A DNA stretch of 62,500 bases from Pseudomonas chlororaphis (GCF_001921865.1 NZ_MSCT01000005.1:1-62500); one strand, 5' to 3'. Positions 45,641-55,415 are shown, numbered from the stretch's first letter. The notes: generated by a model not told the origin, from the sequence alone. Program-made: numbers and translations.

Positions 45641-45820
45641 TCAGCCAGCGGCGCGCTGCTGGATTTCGGGGTATCGGTGGGGGGCGTGCAGACGTGCTTC
45701 CAGCGTATTGGCGAAGGCTCGGGCTTCGGCCTCGCTGCGGAAGGTCACCGCGTGCTGGTCGAGTTGAACCTGCCACAGAGGGCCTTTGGATTTTGCCAAT
45801 TCTTTTATCAGGATCTTCAT
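45641..45820 (-). CDS. 59-residue conserved-looking small protein
   Basis: A short frame from the ATG at 45820 to a stop at 45641, with an excellent GAGGAGG ribosome site 6 bases upstream. It begins MKILIKELAKSKGPLWQVQL and ends ...RYPEIQQRAAG. It has an alternating hydrophobic/charged pattern suggesting a small alpha/beta or beta-alpha fold, with EAEARAFANTLEARL as an amphipathic helix. It immediately follows the MFS gene in convergent orientation (one base between stops). I do not recognise a family. The ribosome site and codon pattern make it credible. Confidence 0.78.
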   Translation of the reverse strand: MKILIKELAKSKGPLWQVQLDQHAVTFRSEAEARAFANTLEARLHAPHRYPEIQQRAAG

Positions 45821-45964
45821 TGCTGACCTCCTCGGGTAAAAGACTGCAGTGCAAAGGCCCCCAGTGTAGACCCGAATACGGTCACAAGTATGACAAGGAT
45901 CAACTGTCGGACTGACGGCATCCCGCCCCGCTGAGGCGCAGGCGGGACGCCATCTACCGGTGCC

Positions 45965-46978
45965 TCAGAAGCCCTCGAGCACGATCTTGCCTTTGGCCTT
46001 GCCGCTTTCCAGCAACGCGTGGGCGCGGCGCAGATTGGCCGCGTTGATCGTGCCGAAATGCTCGCCCAGCGTGGTCTTCAGGGTGCCGGCGTCGATCAGC
46101 CCGGCGACGCGATTGAGCAGGTTGTGCTGCTCCTGCATGTCTGGGGTCTCGAACAGCGAGCGGGTGTACATGAACTCCCAGTGCAGTGACAGGCTCTTGC
46201 GCTTGAGCTTGGTCACGTCGAGGGTTTTGGGATCGTCGATCAGCGCCAGCTTGCCTTGCGGCGCGAGCGCCTCGACCAGCTCGTCCAGGTGCACATCGGT
46301 CTGGGTCAGGCTGGCCACATGGGTGACGCTGGCCTGGCCGGCGTTCTTCAGTTCCTGGCTCAGGGGCTGGCTGTGGTCGATCACCAGGCTGGCGCCCAGC
46401 TCACGGGCCCAGCTGCGGGTTTCGGCGCGCGAGGCGGTGCCGATGACCTTGAGGCCGGTGAGCTGGCTGGCCAGTTGGGTGAGGATCGAACCCACGCCGC
46501 CGGCCGCGCCGACGATCAACAGGCTCTGCCCTGCATCGGCCCGGCCTTCGCTGATTTGCAGGCGCTCGAACAGCAGTTCCCAGGCGGTGATCGCGGTCAG
46601 CGGCAGGGCGGCGGCTTCGGCGAAACCCAGGCTCTTGGGCATATGGCCGACGATGCGCTCGTCCACCACATGCCGTTCGCTGTTGGCGCCGGCGCGGGCA
46701 ATCGAGCCGGCGTAGAACACCTTGTCGCCAACCTTGAACAGACTGACGTCGCTGCCCACGGCCTTGACCACCCCGGCCACGTCCCAGCCCAGCACCTTGG
46801 CAGCGCCGCCTTCAGGCTGGACGTTCTGGCGGACCTTGGTGTCCACCGGGTTGACCGAGATGGCCTTGACCTCGACCAGCAGGTCGCGGGGGCCGGCGAC
46901 CGGCTCGGGCAGTTCGATGTCTTGCAGGGACTTGGGATCGTCGATCGGCAAGGAGGCGTAGTAGGCAATGGCTTTCAT
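45965..46978 (-). CDS. Zinc-independent quinone-oxidoreductase-like MDR protein
   Basis: A 337-residue medium-chain reductase. GroES-like N-terminal domain (KAISVNPVDTKVRQN, VLGWDVAGVVKAVG) and an NADPH-binding Rossmann fold with IVGAAGGVGSILTQLA. The structural zinc cysteines and catalytic zinc ligands of alcohol dehydrogenases are absent, so it belongs with quinone oxidoreductase-like enzymes of the zinc-binding-ADH-like group. Substrate unknown. It is followed upstream, on the same strand, by a small monooxygenase, and the two are divergent from a LysR regulator. Confidence 0.88.
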   Translation of the reverse strand: MKAIAYYASLPIDDPKSLQDIELPEPVAGPRDLLVEVKAISVNPVDTKVRQNVQPEGGAAKVLGWDVAGVVKAVGSDVSLFKVGDKVFYAGSIARAGANSERHVVDERIVGHMPKSLGFAEAAALPLTAITAWELLFERLQISEGRADAGQSLLIVGAAGGVGSILTQLASQLTGLKVIGTASRAETRSWARELGASLVIDHSQPLSQELKNAGQASVTHVASLTQTDVHLDELVEALAPQGKLALIDDPKTLDVTKLKRKSLSLHWEFMYTRSLFETPDMQEQHNLLNRVAGLIDAGTLKTTLGEHFGTINAANLRRAHALLESGKAKGKIVLEGF

Positions 46979-47009
46979 AGTGGGTATTCCTGATGAGCGT
47001 AGGGAGAGG

Positions 47010-47303
47010 TCAGTCGATCAGCAGCAGGCGCTTGAGCTCGAAGTGTTCGATCGCGTCCTGGGTCCGGCTGAGAAAATTCTGGAAATGCGGCGTCGCGTTG
47101 TGAAACGCCAGGGCCGCTTCGTCGTCCCAGCGCTCCAGCACATAGAAGGTGCCTTGAACCTCGGCGTCCTGGTGCAGGTTGTAGTACTGGCAACCGGTTT
47201 CTTCGCGGCTCGGTTGCACCAGGGCAGTGAGTTCGCGCTGGAGCACGGCCTGCTGGCCGGGCTTGGCGACAAGGGTGGCGATGGCGGTAAAGGCTTGCGA
47301 CAT
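47010..47303 (-). CDS. ABM-domain (YgiN-like) small monooxygenase
   Basis: A 97-residue ferredoxin-like fold protein. The antibiotic-biosynthesis-monooxygenase pattern is visible as ATLVAKPGQQAVLQRELTAL, then REETGCQYYNLHQD and FYVLERWDDEAALAFHNATPH. YgiN-type members oxidise quinols or aromatic compounds without a cofactor. The gene lies 31 bases upstream of the quinone-oxidoreductase-like gene in the same operon, which fits a quinone or aromatic redox pair. The start at 47303 gives MSQAFTAIATLV with a GGAA ribosome site. Confidence 0.87.
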   Translation of the reverse strand: MSQAFTAIATLVAKPGQQAVLQRELTALVQPSREETGCQYYNLHQDAEVQGTFYVLERWDDEAALAFHNATPHFQNFLSRTQDAIEHFELKRLLLID

Positions 47304-47423
47304 GGAGAGTTCCTTCAGGGCTGGCAGGACGATGAGGCGATCATTGGCTATTTCCAGTGCAGATAAAACCGGCTAAAAGAGCAGTCTCTTTCAATATTTT
47401 TTTGATAATGGCCGGTGAAACCC

Positions 47424-48353
47424 ATGCTGCGATTCGATGACCTGCAGTTGTTCGTGCGCGCCGCCGACCTGGGTAGCCTGTCCGCCGCGGCGCGGGTCAT
47501 GGACCTGTCGGCGGCGGTGGCGAGTGCCGCGCTCAAGCGTATCGAGCAGCAGTTGGGCGCGCGCTTGCTGGCGCGCTCGACCCGCAGCCTGCGCCTGACC
47601 GCCGAGGGCGAGGGCTTTCTCGAATACGCCCGGGCCGCCTTGGGCAACCTGGAGGAAGGCCGGCGCTTGCTGGCCAGCGGACAGGATCAGGTCAGTGGCG
47701 TTTTGCAGTTGTCCGCGCCTTCGGACCTGGGGCGCAATCTGTTGCTGCCCTGGCTCGATCAGTTCCAGCAGGAGCACCCCAGGCTGACCGTGCGCCTGTT
47801 GCTGGGCGACCGCATCGCCGATCTGTTTCGCCAGCCGGTGGACATCGCCCTGCGTTACGGCGAACCGGAAGACTCCAGCCTGGTGGCCTTGCCGGTCGCC
47901 GCGCAGAACCGCCGGGTGCTGGTGGCCGCGCCCGACTACCTGGCCCGCCACGGCGAGCCGCGTCAGCTGGAGCAACTGGCGCAGCACAATTGCCTGCTCT
48001 ACATGCTCGGCAGCCGGGTCCACGACCACTGGAGTTTTCATGACGGCAAGCGCGAGGTCGGCCTGACGGTCAGTGGCGACCGCTTCAGCGACGATGCCGA
48101 CGTGGTGCGCCTGTGGGCCGTGGCTGGGCGGGGCATCGCCTACAAGTCCTGGCTCGACGTATCCGCCGATGTGCTGGCCGGACGGCTCAAGGTGCTGATG
48201 CCCGAACTGCTCTGCGAGCGGGCACCGCTGAACCTGTTGTGCGCCCATCGGGCGCAGTTGAGCAAACCGGTGAAGTTGCTGCGGGACATGCTCCAGGCGC
48301 GTTGCGCCGAAATCCTCGCGCGCTTCCCGCGCCAGCTCCCCACGGATCGCTGA
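47424..48353 (+). CDS. LysR-family transcriptional regulator
   Basis: A 309-residue LysR regulator. Winged helix at the N-terminus (MLRFDDLQLFVRAADLGSLS and AAARVMDLSAAVASAALKRI), then a periplasmic-binding-protein-like effector domain (GVLQLSAPSDLGRNLLLPWL). The start at 47424 is preferred over a GTG three codons earlier; ribosome site is weak. It is divergent from the monooxygenase/oxidoreductase pair, which it probably controls. The 120-base intergenic region includes CTAAAAGAGCAGTCTCTTT, a short inverted repeat that may be its site. The effector is unknown. Confidence 0.9.
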   Translation: MLRFDDLQLFVRAADLGSLSAAARVMDLSAAVASAALKRIEQQLGARLLARSTRSLRLTAEGEGFLEYARAALGNLEEGRRLLASGQDQVSGVLQLSAPSDLGRNLLLPWLDQFQQEHPRLTVRLLLGDRIADLFRQPVDIALRYGEPEDSSLVALPVAAQNRRVLVAAPDYLARHGEPRQLEQLAQHNCLLYMLGSRVHDHWSFHDGKREVGLTVSGDRFSDDADVVRLWAVAGRGIAYKSWLDVSADVLAGRLKVLMPELLCERAPLNLLCAHRAQLSKPVKLLRDMLQARCAEILARFPRQLPTDR

Positions 48354-48461
48354 CGCCAGCCCCGGCGTCGCTGCCGGGTGCGGGCAGGTCGTATCCAGCA
48401 CTGAGCGGCGGCGTCGATCTTGCACACTCGATTGCAGACCATTCAATCGAGGGGACGGGGC

Positions 48462-49838
48462 ATGGCAACTCAGGGATACAGTGCGGCAGAGCGGCTGGAA
48501 CGCCTGCCCATCAGCGGTTATCACCGGGTCATTTTCATCATCATCGCCCTGGCGTTTTTCTTCGACTCCATGGACCTGGCGATGATGACTTTCCTGCTCG
48601 GCTCGATCAAAGCCGAATTCGGCCTGAGCACGGCCCAGGCCGGCTTGTTGGCCAGCTCGAGCTTCTTCGGCATGGTGCTCGGCGCATCGCTGTCGGGCAT
48701 GCTCGCCGACCGCTTCGGGCGCAAGCCGGTGTTCCAGTGGAGCATCGTGCTCTGGGGCATCGCCAGCTACCTGTGCTCCACGGCGCAGACGGTGGACAGC
48801 CTGACCCTGTTCCGGGTCCTGCTGGGGATCGGCATGGGCATGGAGTTTCCCATTGCCCAGTCGATGCTCTCGGAGATGATCCCGGCCAAGCGGCGCGGGC
48901 GCTACATCGCCTTGATGGACGGTTTCTGGCCCCTGGGTTTCGTTGCCGCGGGCGTACTCTCGTACTTCCTGCTGCCGCTGATCGGCTGGCGCGACATCTT
49001 CCTGGTCCTGGCGATCCCGGCGGTGTTCGTCTTGGCGATCCGTTTCTTCATTCCCGAGTCGCCACGCTGGCTGGAACAGGCGGGGCGGTATGCCGAGGCC
49101 GACCAGGTACTGCGGCGGATCGAGGACAAGGTTCGCGCCTCCTTGCAACGCACGGATCTGCCGGAGCCGGTGCGCTTGCCGCGAGTGGAGAGCGCGCCGG
49201 GGCATTTCTTCTCGGCCTTGCGCCAGATCTGGTCGCCGCTCTACCGCCAGCGCACGATGATGATCTGGAGCGTATGGTTCTTTGCCTTGCTGGGCTTTTA
49301 TGGCCTGACCTCCTGGCTCAGCGCCTTGTTGCAGCAGTCGGGTTTTGCCGTGACCCAGTCGGTGTATTACACGGTGCTGATTTCCCTGGGCGGGATCCCC
49401 GGTTTCCTCATGGCCGCCTGGCTGGTGGAGCGCTGGGGCCGCAAGCCGGTGTGCGTGATCACCTTACTGGGCGGCGGGATCATGGCGTTTTTCTACGGGC
49501 AGAGCGCGGTGTTCGGCGGCAACGTCGGGCTGTTGATCGGCACCGGCCTGCTGATGCAGTTTTTCCTCTTCGGCATGTGGGCGGTGCTCTACACCTATAC
49601 ACCCGAGTTGTACCCGACCTCGGCACGGGCCACCGGCTCCGGGTTTGCTTCGGCGGTGGGGCGCATCGGTTCGTTGCTCGGGCCGCTGGTGACTGGCTTG
49701 GTGTTCCCGATGACCGGGCAGGGCGGGGTGTTCGCCTTGGGCGCGCTGTGTTTCGCGGTCGCCGCGGGCGTGGTCTGGCTGTTCGGGATGGAGACCCGGG
49801 GCAAGACGCTGGAGGAGTTGAGCGAGGCCGAGGCCTGA
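48462..49838 (+). CDS. MFS transporter of the sugar/niacin (NiaP-like) type
   Basis: A 458-residue 12-helix MFS transporter starting MATQGYSAAERLERLPISGY at 48462. Signatures are GMLADRFGRKPVF in the loop between helices 2 and 3, RGRYIALMDGFWPLGFV, PESPRWLEQAGRY at the centre, and WLVERWGRKPV in the second half. The PESPRWL motif and length match the sugar and organic-acid/NiaP-type branch. Substrate is not determinable. The 14-residue longer alternative lacks a ribosome site, while GAGGGGACGGGGC precedes the chosen ATG. The gene is followed by a REP pair. Confidence 0.88.
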   Translation: MATQGYSAAERLERLPISGYHRVIFIIIALAFFFDSMDLAMMTFLLGSIKAEFGLSTAQAGLLASSSFFGMVLGASLSGMLADRFGRKPVFQWSIVLWGIASYLCSTAQTVDSLTLFRVLLGIGMGMEFPIAQSMLSEMIPAKRRGRYIALMDGFWPLGFVAAGVLSYFLLPLIGWRDIFLVLAIPAVFVLAIRFFIPESPRWLEQAGRYAEADQVLRRIEDKVRASLQRTDLPEPVRLPRVESAPGHFFSALRQIWSPLYRQRTMMIWSVWFFALLGFYGLTSWLSALLQQSGFAVTQSVYYTVLISLGGIPGFLMAAWLVERWGRKPVCVITLLGGGIMAFFYGQSAVFGGNVGLLIGTGLLMQFFLFGMWAVLYTYTPELYPTSARATGSGFASAVGRIGSLLGPLVTGLVFPMTGQGGVFALGALCFAVAAGVVWLFGMETRGKTLEELSEAEA

Positions 49839-49860
49839 CTGTCGCCGCGGCTAAAGGTCT

Positions 49861-49931
49861 ATCGCGAGCAAGCTCGCTCCTACAATGATCGTGTCGTTCG
49901 CATGACCTGTAGGAGCGAGCTTGCTCGCGAT
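49861..49931. repeat. REP pair (REPIN), AAGCT variant
   Basis: ATCGCGAGCAAGCTCGCTCC and its inverted partner ending GAGCTTGCTCGCGAT, 26 bases apart, between the convergent transporter and adenine deaminase genes. It may serve as a shared 3' end. Confidence 0.88.
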
Positions 49932-49935
49932 GCTT

Positions 49936-50898
<963 letters not shown>

Positions 50899-51096
50899 TC
50901 ATCAGGATCAGTGGCGGCATTCTAGCGGTTGGCGCGCAAATATTCGGCAAAACCTGACCAGCCGACGCGGCGCGAGGTTTTCTGTCCGCAACGATCGGCG
51001 ACCCTTGGGTGCACTAAGGTGTAACGAAACGTTAGTGACTCCAGGCAGTCTTTAGCTCATCTGTTTCTGCTCGATTCATTGGTTCAAAGGACTGCG

Positions 51097-52188
51097 ATGT
51101 TCACTTCACTCAAGCAAGAAGGCTTTCTGTTATTGGCGCTGCTCGCGGCGCTGGTGGCCTACCCGTTGGAACATGCGCTGCTCAACAGCGGACAAGGCGT
51201 GGCCCTGATTGCCGGGTTGGTGCTGATCGGCTTTATCGTCGCCGCCTCGATGCGCGTCGCCCACCATGCCGAACTGCTGGCGGAGAAGGTCGGCGATCCC
51301 TACGGCACCATGATCCTGACCCTGGCCGCGGTCCTGGTGGAGGTGGTGATCCTGGCGATCATGATGAGCAACGAGGCGTCGCCGACCCTGGTACGTGACA
51401 CCATCTACTCGGCGGTGATGCTCGATATCAACGGCATCCTCGGCCTGGCCGCGCTGATGGGAGGGATCAAGCATGGCGAGCAGGCCTACAACGACGATTC
51501 GGCCCGTTCCTACAGCGTGATGATCCTCACCGCGATGGGCGTGTCGATGGTGGTGCCGGAGTTCATTCCGGAGTCGAAATGGAAGCTGTATTCGGCCTTC
51601 ACCATTGGCGCGATGGTGCTGTTGTACACCTTGTTCCTGCGCATGCAGGTCGGGGCCCATAGTTACTTTTTCAGTTATAGCTACCCGGAAAAGCGCCGCA
51701 AGAAAGAACCGACGGCAGACGAGCCGGCGCCTGTCAGCCTGGCATTCTCCATCGCCACCCTGGTGTTCGGCGTGGTGCTGATCGGTGCGCTGGCGGAAGT
51801 GATGTCCAAGACCCTGGACCTGGGGTTGGAAGGGACGGGGGCACCGCCGGTGATCACGGCGATCCTGGTGGCAGCGATTTCCGCGGCGCCGGAGATCCTC
51901 ACTGCCTTGCGTGCGGCGTTGGCCAATCGCATGCAGTCGGTGGTCAATATTGCGCTGGGCGCGTCGCTGTCGACGGTGATCCTGACGGTGCCGGTGATGG
52001 AAGCCATGGCGCTCTACACCGGGCAGCCGTTCCAGATGGCCATGACGCCGGTGCAGACGGTGATGGTCTTCATCACCCTGATCGTCAGCGCGATCAACCT
52101 CAACGACGGCGAGACCAATGCCATCGAAGGCATGACCCACTTCGTGCTGTTTGCCACCTTCATCATGTTGTCGCTGTTGGGGCTCTGA
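51097..52188 (+). CDS. Ca2+/H+ (Na+/H+) antiporter, ChaA family
   Basis: A 363-residue membrane protein with about 11 hydrophobic segments. The two alpha-repeats of the CaCA superfamily are visible as LAAVLVEVVILAIMMSNEASPT and AAISAAPEILTALRAALANR. The start at 51097 follows AAAGGA. It exchanges Ca2+ or Na+/K+ for protons across the inner membrane, contributing to cation and pH homeostasis. The 207-base upstream region holds an inverted repeat CACTAA...TTAGTG near 51013-51034. The gene is followed by a REP pair. Confidence 0.9.
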   Translation: MFTSLKQEGFLLLALLAALVAYPLEHALLNSGQGVALIAGLVLIGFIVAASMRVAHHAELLAEKVGDPYGTMILTLAAVLVEVVILAIMMSNEASPTLVRDTIYSAVMLDINGILGLAALMGGIKHGEQAYNDDSARSYSVMILTAMGVSMVVPEFIPESKWKLYSAFTIGAMVLLYTLFLRMQVGAHSYFFSYSYPEKRRKKEPTADEPAPVSLAFSIATLVFGVVLIGALAEVMSKTLDLGLEGTGAPPVITAILVAAISAAPEILTALRAALANRMQSVVNIALGASLSTVILTVPVMEAMALYTGQPFQMAMTPVQTVMVFITLIVSAINLNDGETNAIEGMTHFVLFATFIMLSLLGL

Positions 52189-52193
52189 AGCGT

Positions 52194-52257
52194 ATCGCGA
52201 GCAGGCTCGCTCCTACAGGTGTTCATCGACCTCTGTAGGAGCGAGCCTGCTCGCGAT
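52194..52257. repeat. REP pair (REPIN), AGGCT variant
   Basis: ATCGCGAGCAGGCTCGCTCC and its inverted copy ending GAGCCTGCTCGCGAT. Both units share the AGGC/GCCT core, different from the AAGC core at other sites. Located between the convergent antiporter and 8-oxoguanine deaminase genes. Confidence 0.9.
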
Positions 52258-52266
52258 AGCCATGGG

Positions 52267-53625
52267 TCAGGCGCCCGCGATCAACTGCCTCGCCGCCTGG
52301 CTGTGATCGGCGATCAAGCCTTTGAGGTCCAACCCCTCGACCTGTCCGTCGATCACCCGCCATTTGCCCGCGACCATCACTCGGTCCGCGCGATCCGCGC
52401 CGCACAGCAGCAACGCCGACAACGGATCGTGGCTGCCGGAGAAACGCAGTTCGTCGAGTTTGAACAGCGCCAGGTCGGCCTGTTTGCCGACCGCCAGTTC
52501 ACCGATATCGCTGCGCCCCAGCAACTGCGCCGAGCCTTGGGTGGCCCAGCCCAGCACGCGTTCCGGGGTGATCTTCTCGGCGCCGTAGCGCAGGCGCTGC
52601 AGGTACAGGGCCTGGCGGGTCTCGAGGATCATGTTGGAGGCATCGTTGGAGGCCGAGCCGTCCACGCCCAGGCCCAGAGGCGCGCCGGCGGCGGTCAGTT
52701 CCAGGGTCGGGCAGATACCCGAGGCCAGGCGCATGTTGGAGCTCGGGCAGTGACAGATACCGGTGCCGGCCGCGCCGAGCCGAGCGATTTCATCCGGATT
52801 GAAATGGATGCCGTGGGCCAGCCAGGTCCGTGGGCCGAGCCAGCCGACGCTGTCCAGGTAATCCACGGTGCGCAGGCCGAAGCGTTGCAGGCAGAAGTCT
52901 TCTTCGTCGAGGGTCTCCGCCAGGTGGGTGTGCAGGCGCACGTCGAGTTTTTCCGCCAGCTCGGCGCTGTCCGCCATGATCTGCGGGGTCACCGAGAACG
53001 GCGAGCAAGGCGCCAGGGCAATCTGGATCTGTGCGCCGTCGCCGCGCTCATGGTATTCGGCGATCAAGCGCTGGCTGTCGGCGAGAATTACTTCGCCCTG
53101 TTGCACTGTTTGCTGCGGCGGCAACCCGCCGTCCGCTTCGCCCAGGCTCATGGAGCCGCGGGTGAGCATGGCGCGCATACCCAGTTCGCGCACGCTGGCC
53201 ACCTGCACGTCGATGGCGTTTTCCAGGCCGTCGGGGAACAGGTAGTGGTGGTCGGCGGCGGTGGTGCAGCCGGATAGCAGCAGTTCGGCCAGTGCCACTT
53301 TACTGGCCAGGGCGAGTTTCTCCGGGGTTAGCCGGGCCCAGACCGGGTACAGGGTTTTCAGCCAGGGAAACAGCGGCTGGTTGACCACCGGCGCCCAGGC
53401 GCGGGTCAGGGTCTGATAAAAGTGGTGATGGGTGTTGATCAGCCCCGGCAGCAGTACGTGCTCGCGGGCGTCGAAGACCTGTCCACAGGGCTGGGCGGGT
53501 TGCTGGCCGGCACCGAGCACTTCGACGATCAGACCGTCTTGCAGCACCAGGCCGCCGCGGGCGTCGAGGGCATTGCCGGTGAAAATGGCGAGGGGATTTT
53601 TTAACCAGGTACGGGTCGCAGGCAT
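52267..53625 (-). CDS. 8-oxoguanine deaminase (amidohydrolase)
   Basis: A 452-residue amidohydrolase of the TrzN/AtzA-like branch. Metal ligands H66-x-H68 (LINTHHHFYQTLTRAW), then LHTHLAETLDEE, WLAHGIHF and GLGVDGSASNDASNMI with the catalytic Asp. The block FYQTLTRAWAPVVNQPLFPW is typical of Pseudomonas 8-oxoguanine deaminases, which convert 8-oxoguanine to urate, clearing oxidised base. The N-terminal extension MPATRTWLKNPLAIF is short and the start at 53625 is acceptable. The adenine deaminase gene is 1.4 kb away, consistent with a base-salvage neighbourhood. Confidence 0.88.
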   Translation of the reverse strand: MPATRTWLKNPLAIFTGNALDARGGLVLQDGLIVEVLGAGQQPAQPCGQVFDAREHVLLPGLINTHHHFYQTLTRAWAPVVNQPLFPWLKTLYPVWARLTPEKLALASKVALAELLLSGCTTAADHHYLFPDGLENAIDVQVASVRELGMRAMLTRGSMSLGEADGGLPPQQTVQQGEVILADSQRLIAEYHERGDGAQIQIALAPCSPFSVTPQIMADSAELAEKLDVRLHTHLAETLDEEDFCLQRFGLRTVDYLDSVGWLGPRTWLAHGIHFNPDEIARLGAAGTGICHCPSSNMRLASGICPTLELTAAGAPLGLGVDGSASNDASNMILETRQALYLQRLRYGAEKITPERVLGWATQGSAQLLGRSDIGELAVGKQADLALFKLDELRFSGSHDPLSALLLCGADRADRVMVAGKWRVIDGQVEGLDLKGLIADHSQAARQLIAGA

Positions 53626-53745
53626 GGTGGCCGGCTCCTCTGAAAGTAGGTTCAGGTTAGCCAGCTCAGTGTTGCCCTGTCTGCTGATCCAGGGGCGCCA
53701 GGATCGACGCGGGGTGCAGTTTACGGGGAGACCGCTGCGCGGTCT

Positions 53746-53808
53746 ATCGCGAGCAAACTCGCTCCTGCAATGAACCGATGCCCCTGCAGGAGCGCGCTTG
53801 CTCGCGAT
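53746..53808. repeat. REP pair (REPIN), diverged
   Basis: ATCGCGAGCAAACTCGCTCC and an inverted partner starting TGCAGGAGCGCGCTTGCTC. The two units do not match each other exactly in the core, unlike most pairs in this window. Located between 8-oxoguanine deaminase and the SDR gene; the rest of the 203-base gap shows no gene. Confidence 0.85.
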
Positions 53809-53828
53809 AGCGCCAGATCAGGCGCCGC

Positions 53829-54512
53829 TTACCAGGGAATGGTTTCGCCCTTGTAGTTCACAAAATGATGCCCGCCTTTGCCGGCATAAGCCTTCACTTG
53901 GGCGATCAGGCCACGGGTGCTGGTCTCGACATCGATGTCCGCGCCTTCGCCGCCCATGTCGGTCTTCACCCAGCCCGGGTGCAGCGACAGCACGGTCAGC
54001 TTCTGTTCCAGCTGGGTCACGAAGCTGTTGGTCATGGAGTTCAGTGCTGCCTTGCTGGCCTTGTACAGCGCCAGTTCCGGAGCGTCCGGCATGGTCACGC
54101 TGCCCAGCACCGAACTCATGAACGCCAGCACGCCGCTGTCCGGGCGGATCTGCCCGATAAAACGCTGGGCCAGGTTGATCGGCGCCACGGCGTTGGTGAA
54201 AAACAACTGGCCGACTTGCGCCAGGGTCGCCTTGCCGGGTGTCTGGTCGTCCGGCCCCTTGACCCCGGCGTTGACGAATAGCAGGTCGAACACTTCGCCC
54301 TTGAGCTTCTGGTTCAGGGCGATCACCGCCTGCTGATCGTCCATGTCCAGCTGTTCGATGCGGACCGGGCCCAGGGCCTTGAGCGCCTCGGCTTTCTGCG
54401 GGTTGCGCACGGTGGCGGTGACTTGCCAGCCATCGTCCAGCAAGCGTTGCACCAGGCCCAGGCCCAGGCCTCGGGAGGCGCCGATGATCAGTGCGGTTTT
54501 TGGCGTAGACAT
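53829..54512 (-). CDS. Short-chain dehydrogenase/reductase
   Basis: A 227-residue classical SDR. Cofactor loop GASRGLGLGL at about residues 11-20, NAG in FVNAGVKGPD, the Ser-Tyr-x3-Lys triad in MSSVLGSVT and ELALYKASKAALNS. The C-terminal motif HPGWVKTDMGG is also typical. The substrate is unknown. It follows the MerR regulator gene at 25 bases and is likely co-transcribed with it, so it may be a regulatory target or act on the same signal. Confidence 0.9.
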   Translation of the reverse strand: MSTPKTALIIGASRGLGLGLVQRLLDDGWQVTATVRNPQKAEALKALGPVRIEQLDMDDQQAVIALNQKLKGEVFDLLFVNAGVKGPDDQTPGKATLAQVGQLFFTNAVAPINLAQRFIGQIRPDSGVLAFMSSVLGSVTMPDAPELALYKASKAALNSMTNSFVTQLEQKLTVLSLHPGWVKTDMGGEGADIDVETSTRGLIAQVKAYAGKGGHHFVNYKGETIPW

Positions 54513-54537
54513 GCAAAGATTCCTTGATAGATGAAAA

Positions 54538-54888
54538 TCACGGATTTAATGGGCAGCGCTGGCCGAGTCGCTGTTGCAGCTCCTGGCGCAACCCGGTCAG
54601 TTCGCTGATGCGGGCCTCGATCAGGTTCAGTTTGTCTTGCAGCAGTTGCGTCACCGCGCTGTCCGGGTCGCTCGCCTGCCACAGAGCGGCAACGCTGCTG
54701 CCGATTTCACCGAGGCTGAACCCCAGGCGTTGCGCGGTCTTGATATAGAGCACCAACTGCACCATGTCGCTGGGGTAGTCACGATAGCCGTTGGCGCTGC
54801 GTTGCGCCGCAATCAAGCCGCGTTGCTCGTAGAAACGCAGGGTATCGCGGCTGACGGCGCAGGCCCGGGCAAGTTCACCGATACGCAT
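54538..54888 (-). CDS. MerR-family regulator without obvious metal site
   Basis: A 116-residue MerR regulator. Helix-turn-helix MRIGELARACAVSRDTLRFY, then EQRGLIAAQRSANGYRDY and a dimerisation helix of about 35 residues. Only two cysteines (C10 and C112) are present and there is no CxxC or C-x7-C, so a SoxR/CueR-type metal or cluster site is unlikely; it resembles the AdhR/NmlR-type aldehyde or stress sensors. The TTG at 54903 could extend it by five residues. Its target is probably the dyad at 54908-54930, just upstream. Confidence 0.88.
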   Translation of the reverse strand: MRIGELARACAVSRDTLRFYEQRGLIAAQRSANGYRDYPSDMVQLVLYIKTAQRLGFSLGEIGSSVAALWQASDPDSAVTQLLQDKLNLIEARISELTGLRQELQQRLGQRCPLNP

Positions 54889-54907
54889 GCTGGGGTCTCG
54901 CAAGGGC

Positions 54908-54930
54908 TTGACCCTGGAGCATACTCCAGG
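54908..54930 (+). promoter_or_regulatory. MerR-type operator for the divergent membrane-protein gene
   Basis: TTGACC at 54908-54913 (-35) overlaps a perfect dyad CCTGGAG...CTCCAGG at 54913-54930, and TTAGCC follows about 19 bases after the -35. The long spacer with an operator inside it is the hallmark of MerR-regulated promoters. It faces the gene at 54972, and the regulator gene starts on the other side. Confidence 0.85.
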
Positions 54931-54971
54931 CTTTAGCCTGTACGCTCCCTGAATATCCGGAGCGGTCTTTT

Positions 54972-55415
54972 ATGTGGAGCACAGCGCAATACCGTCAACT
55001 GGTGCGAGCCAGCGCCTGGTACGACCTGATCGTCACCGCCGCCTTTGTCACTCCCTGGAGTTTTCTCGCCCTGCACGGGCTGATGCAGCAGTGGAGTCAG
55101 GCGTTCAAGCTGCCCGGCGAACTGCCGTCGTTCGAGCCCATGCACATGCTGATGGTCAACCTGATGGGCTCGATCGTCTGCGTCTGGTCGGTGTTGCGCA
55201 TCCGCGATCCGCAGCTGGTTTTCGGACGTTACGACGCAGCCGGTCGGCTGCTGTTTTCCACTTGGCAGATCTACGCCCTGGCCCATGGCGCCACAGCCTT
55301 GATCGGCGTGATTGTGTTTTTCGAGCTGGCCTGGGCGGTGGCGCAGTTGTGGCCGGTGGGCGATAAGGCGGGTACGGCTACCGCTGAATCTCCTGCTCGC
55401 CGCCTCTGCACATAA
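54972..55415 (+). CDS. Small four-helix membrane protein, candidate MerR target
   Basis: A 147-residue protein starting MWSTAQYRQLVRASAWYDLI. Three or four hydrophobic helices are visible (around IVTAAFVTPWSFLALHGL, MLMVNLMGSIVCVWSVL, and the C-terminal ALIGVIVFFELAWAVAQL). The pattern suggests a small integral membrane protein related to those annotated as DoxX-like or unknown; the family is not certain. It begins about 50 bases from the MerR operator and is divergent from merR and the SDR. No catalytic residues stand out. Confidence 0.75.
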   Translation: MWSTAQYRQLVRASAWYDLIVTAAFVTPWSFLALHGLMQQWSQAFKLPGELPSFEPMHMLMVNLMGSIVCVWSVLRIRDPQLVFGRYDAAGRLLFSTWQIYALAHGATALIGVIVFFELAWAVAQLWPVGDKAGTATAESPARRLCT

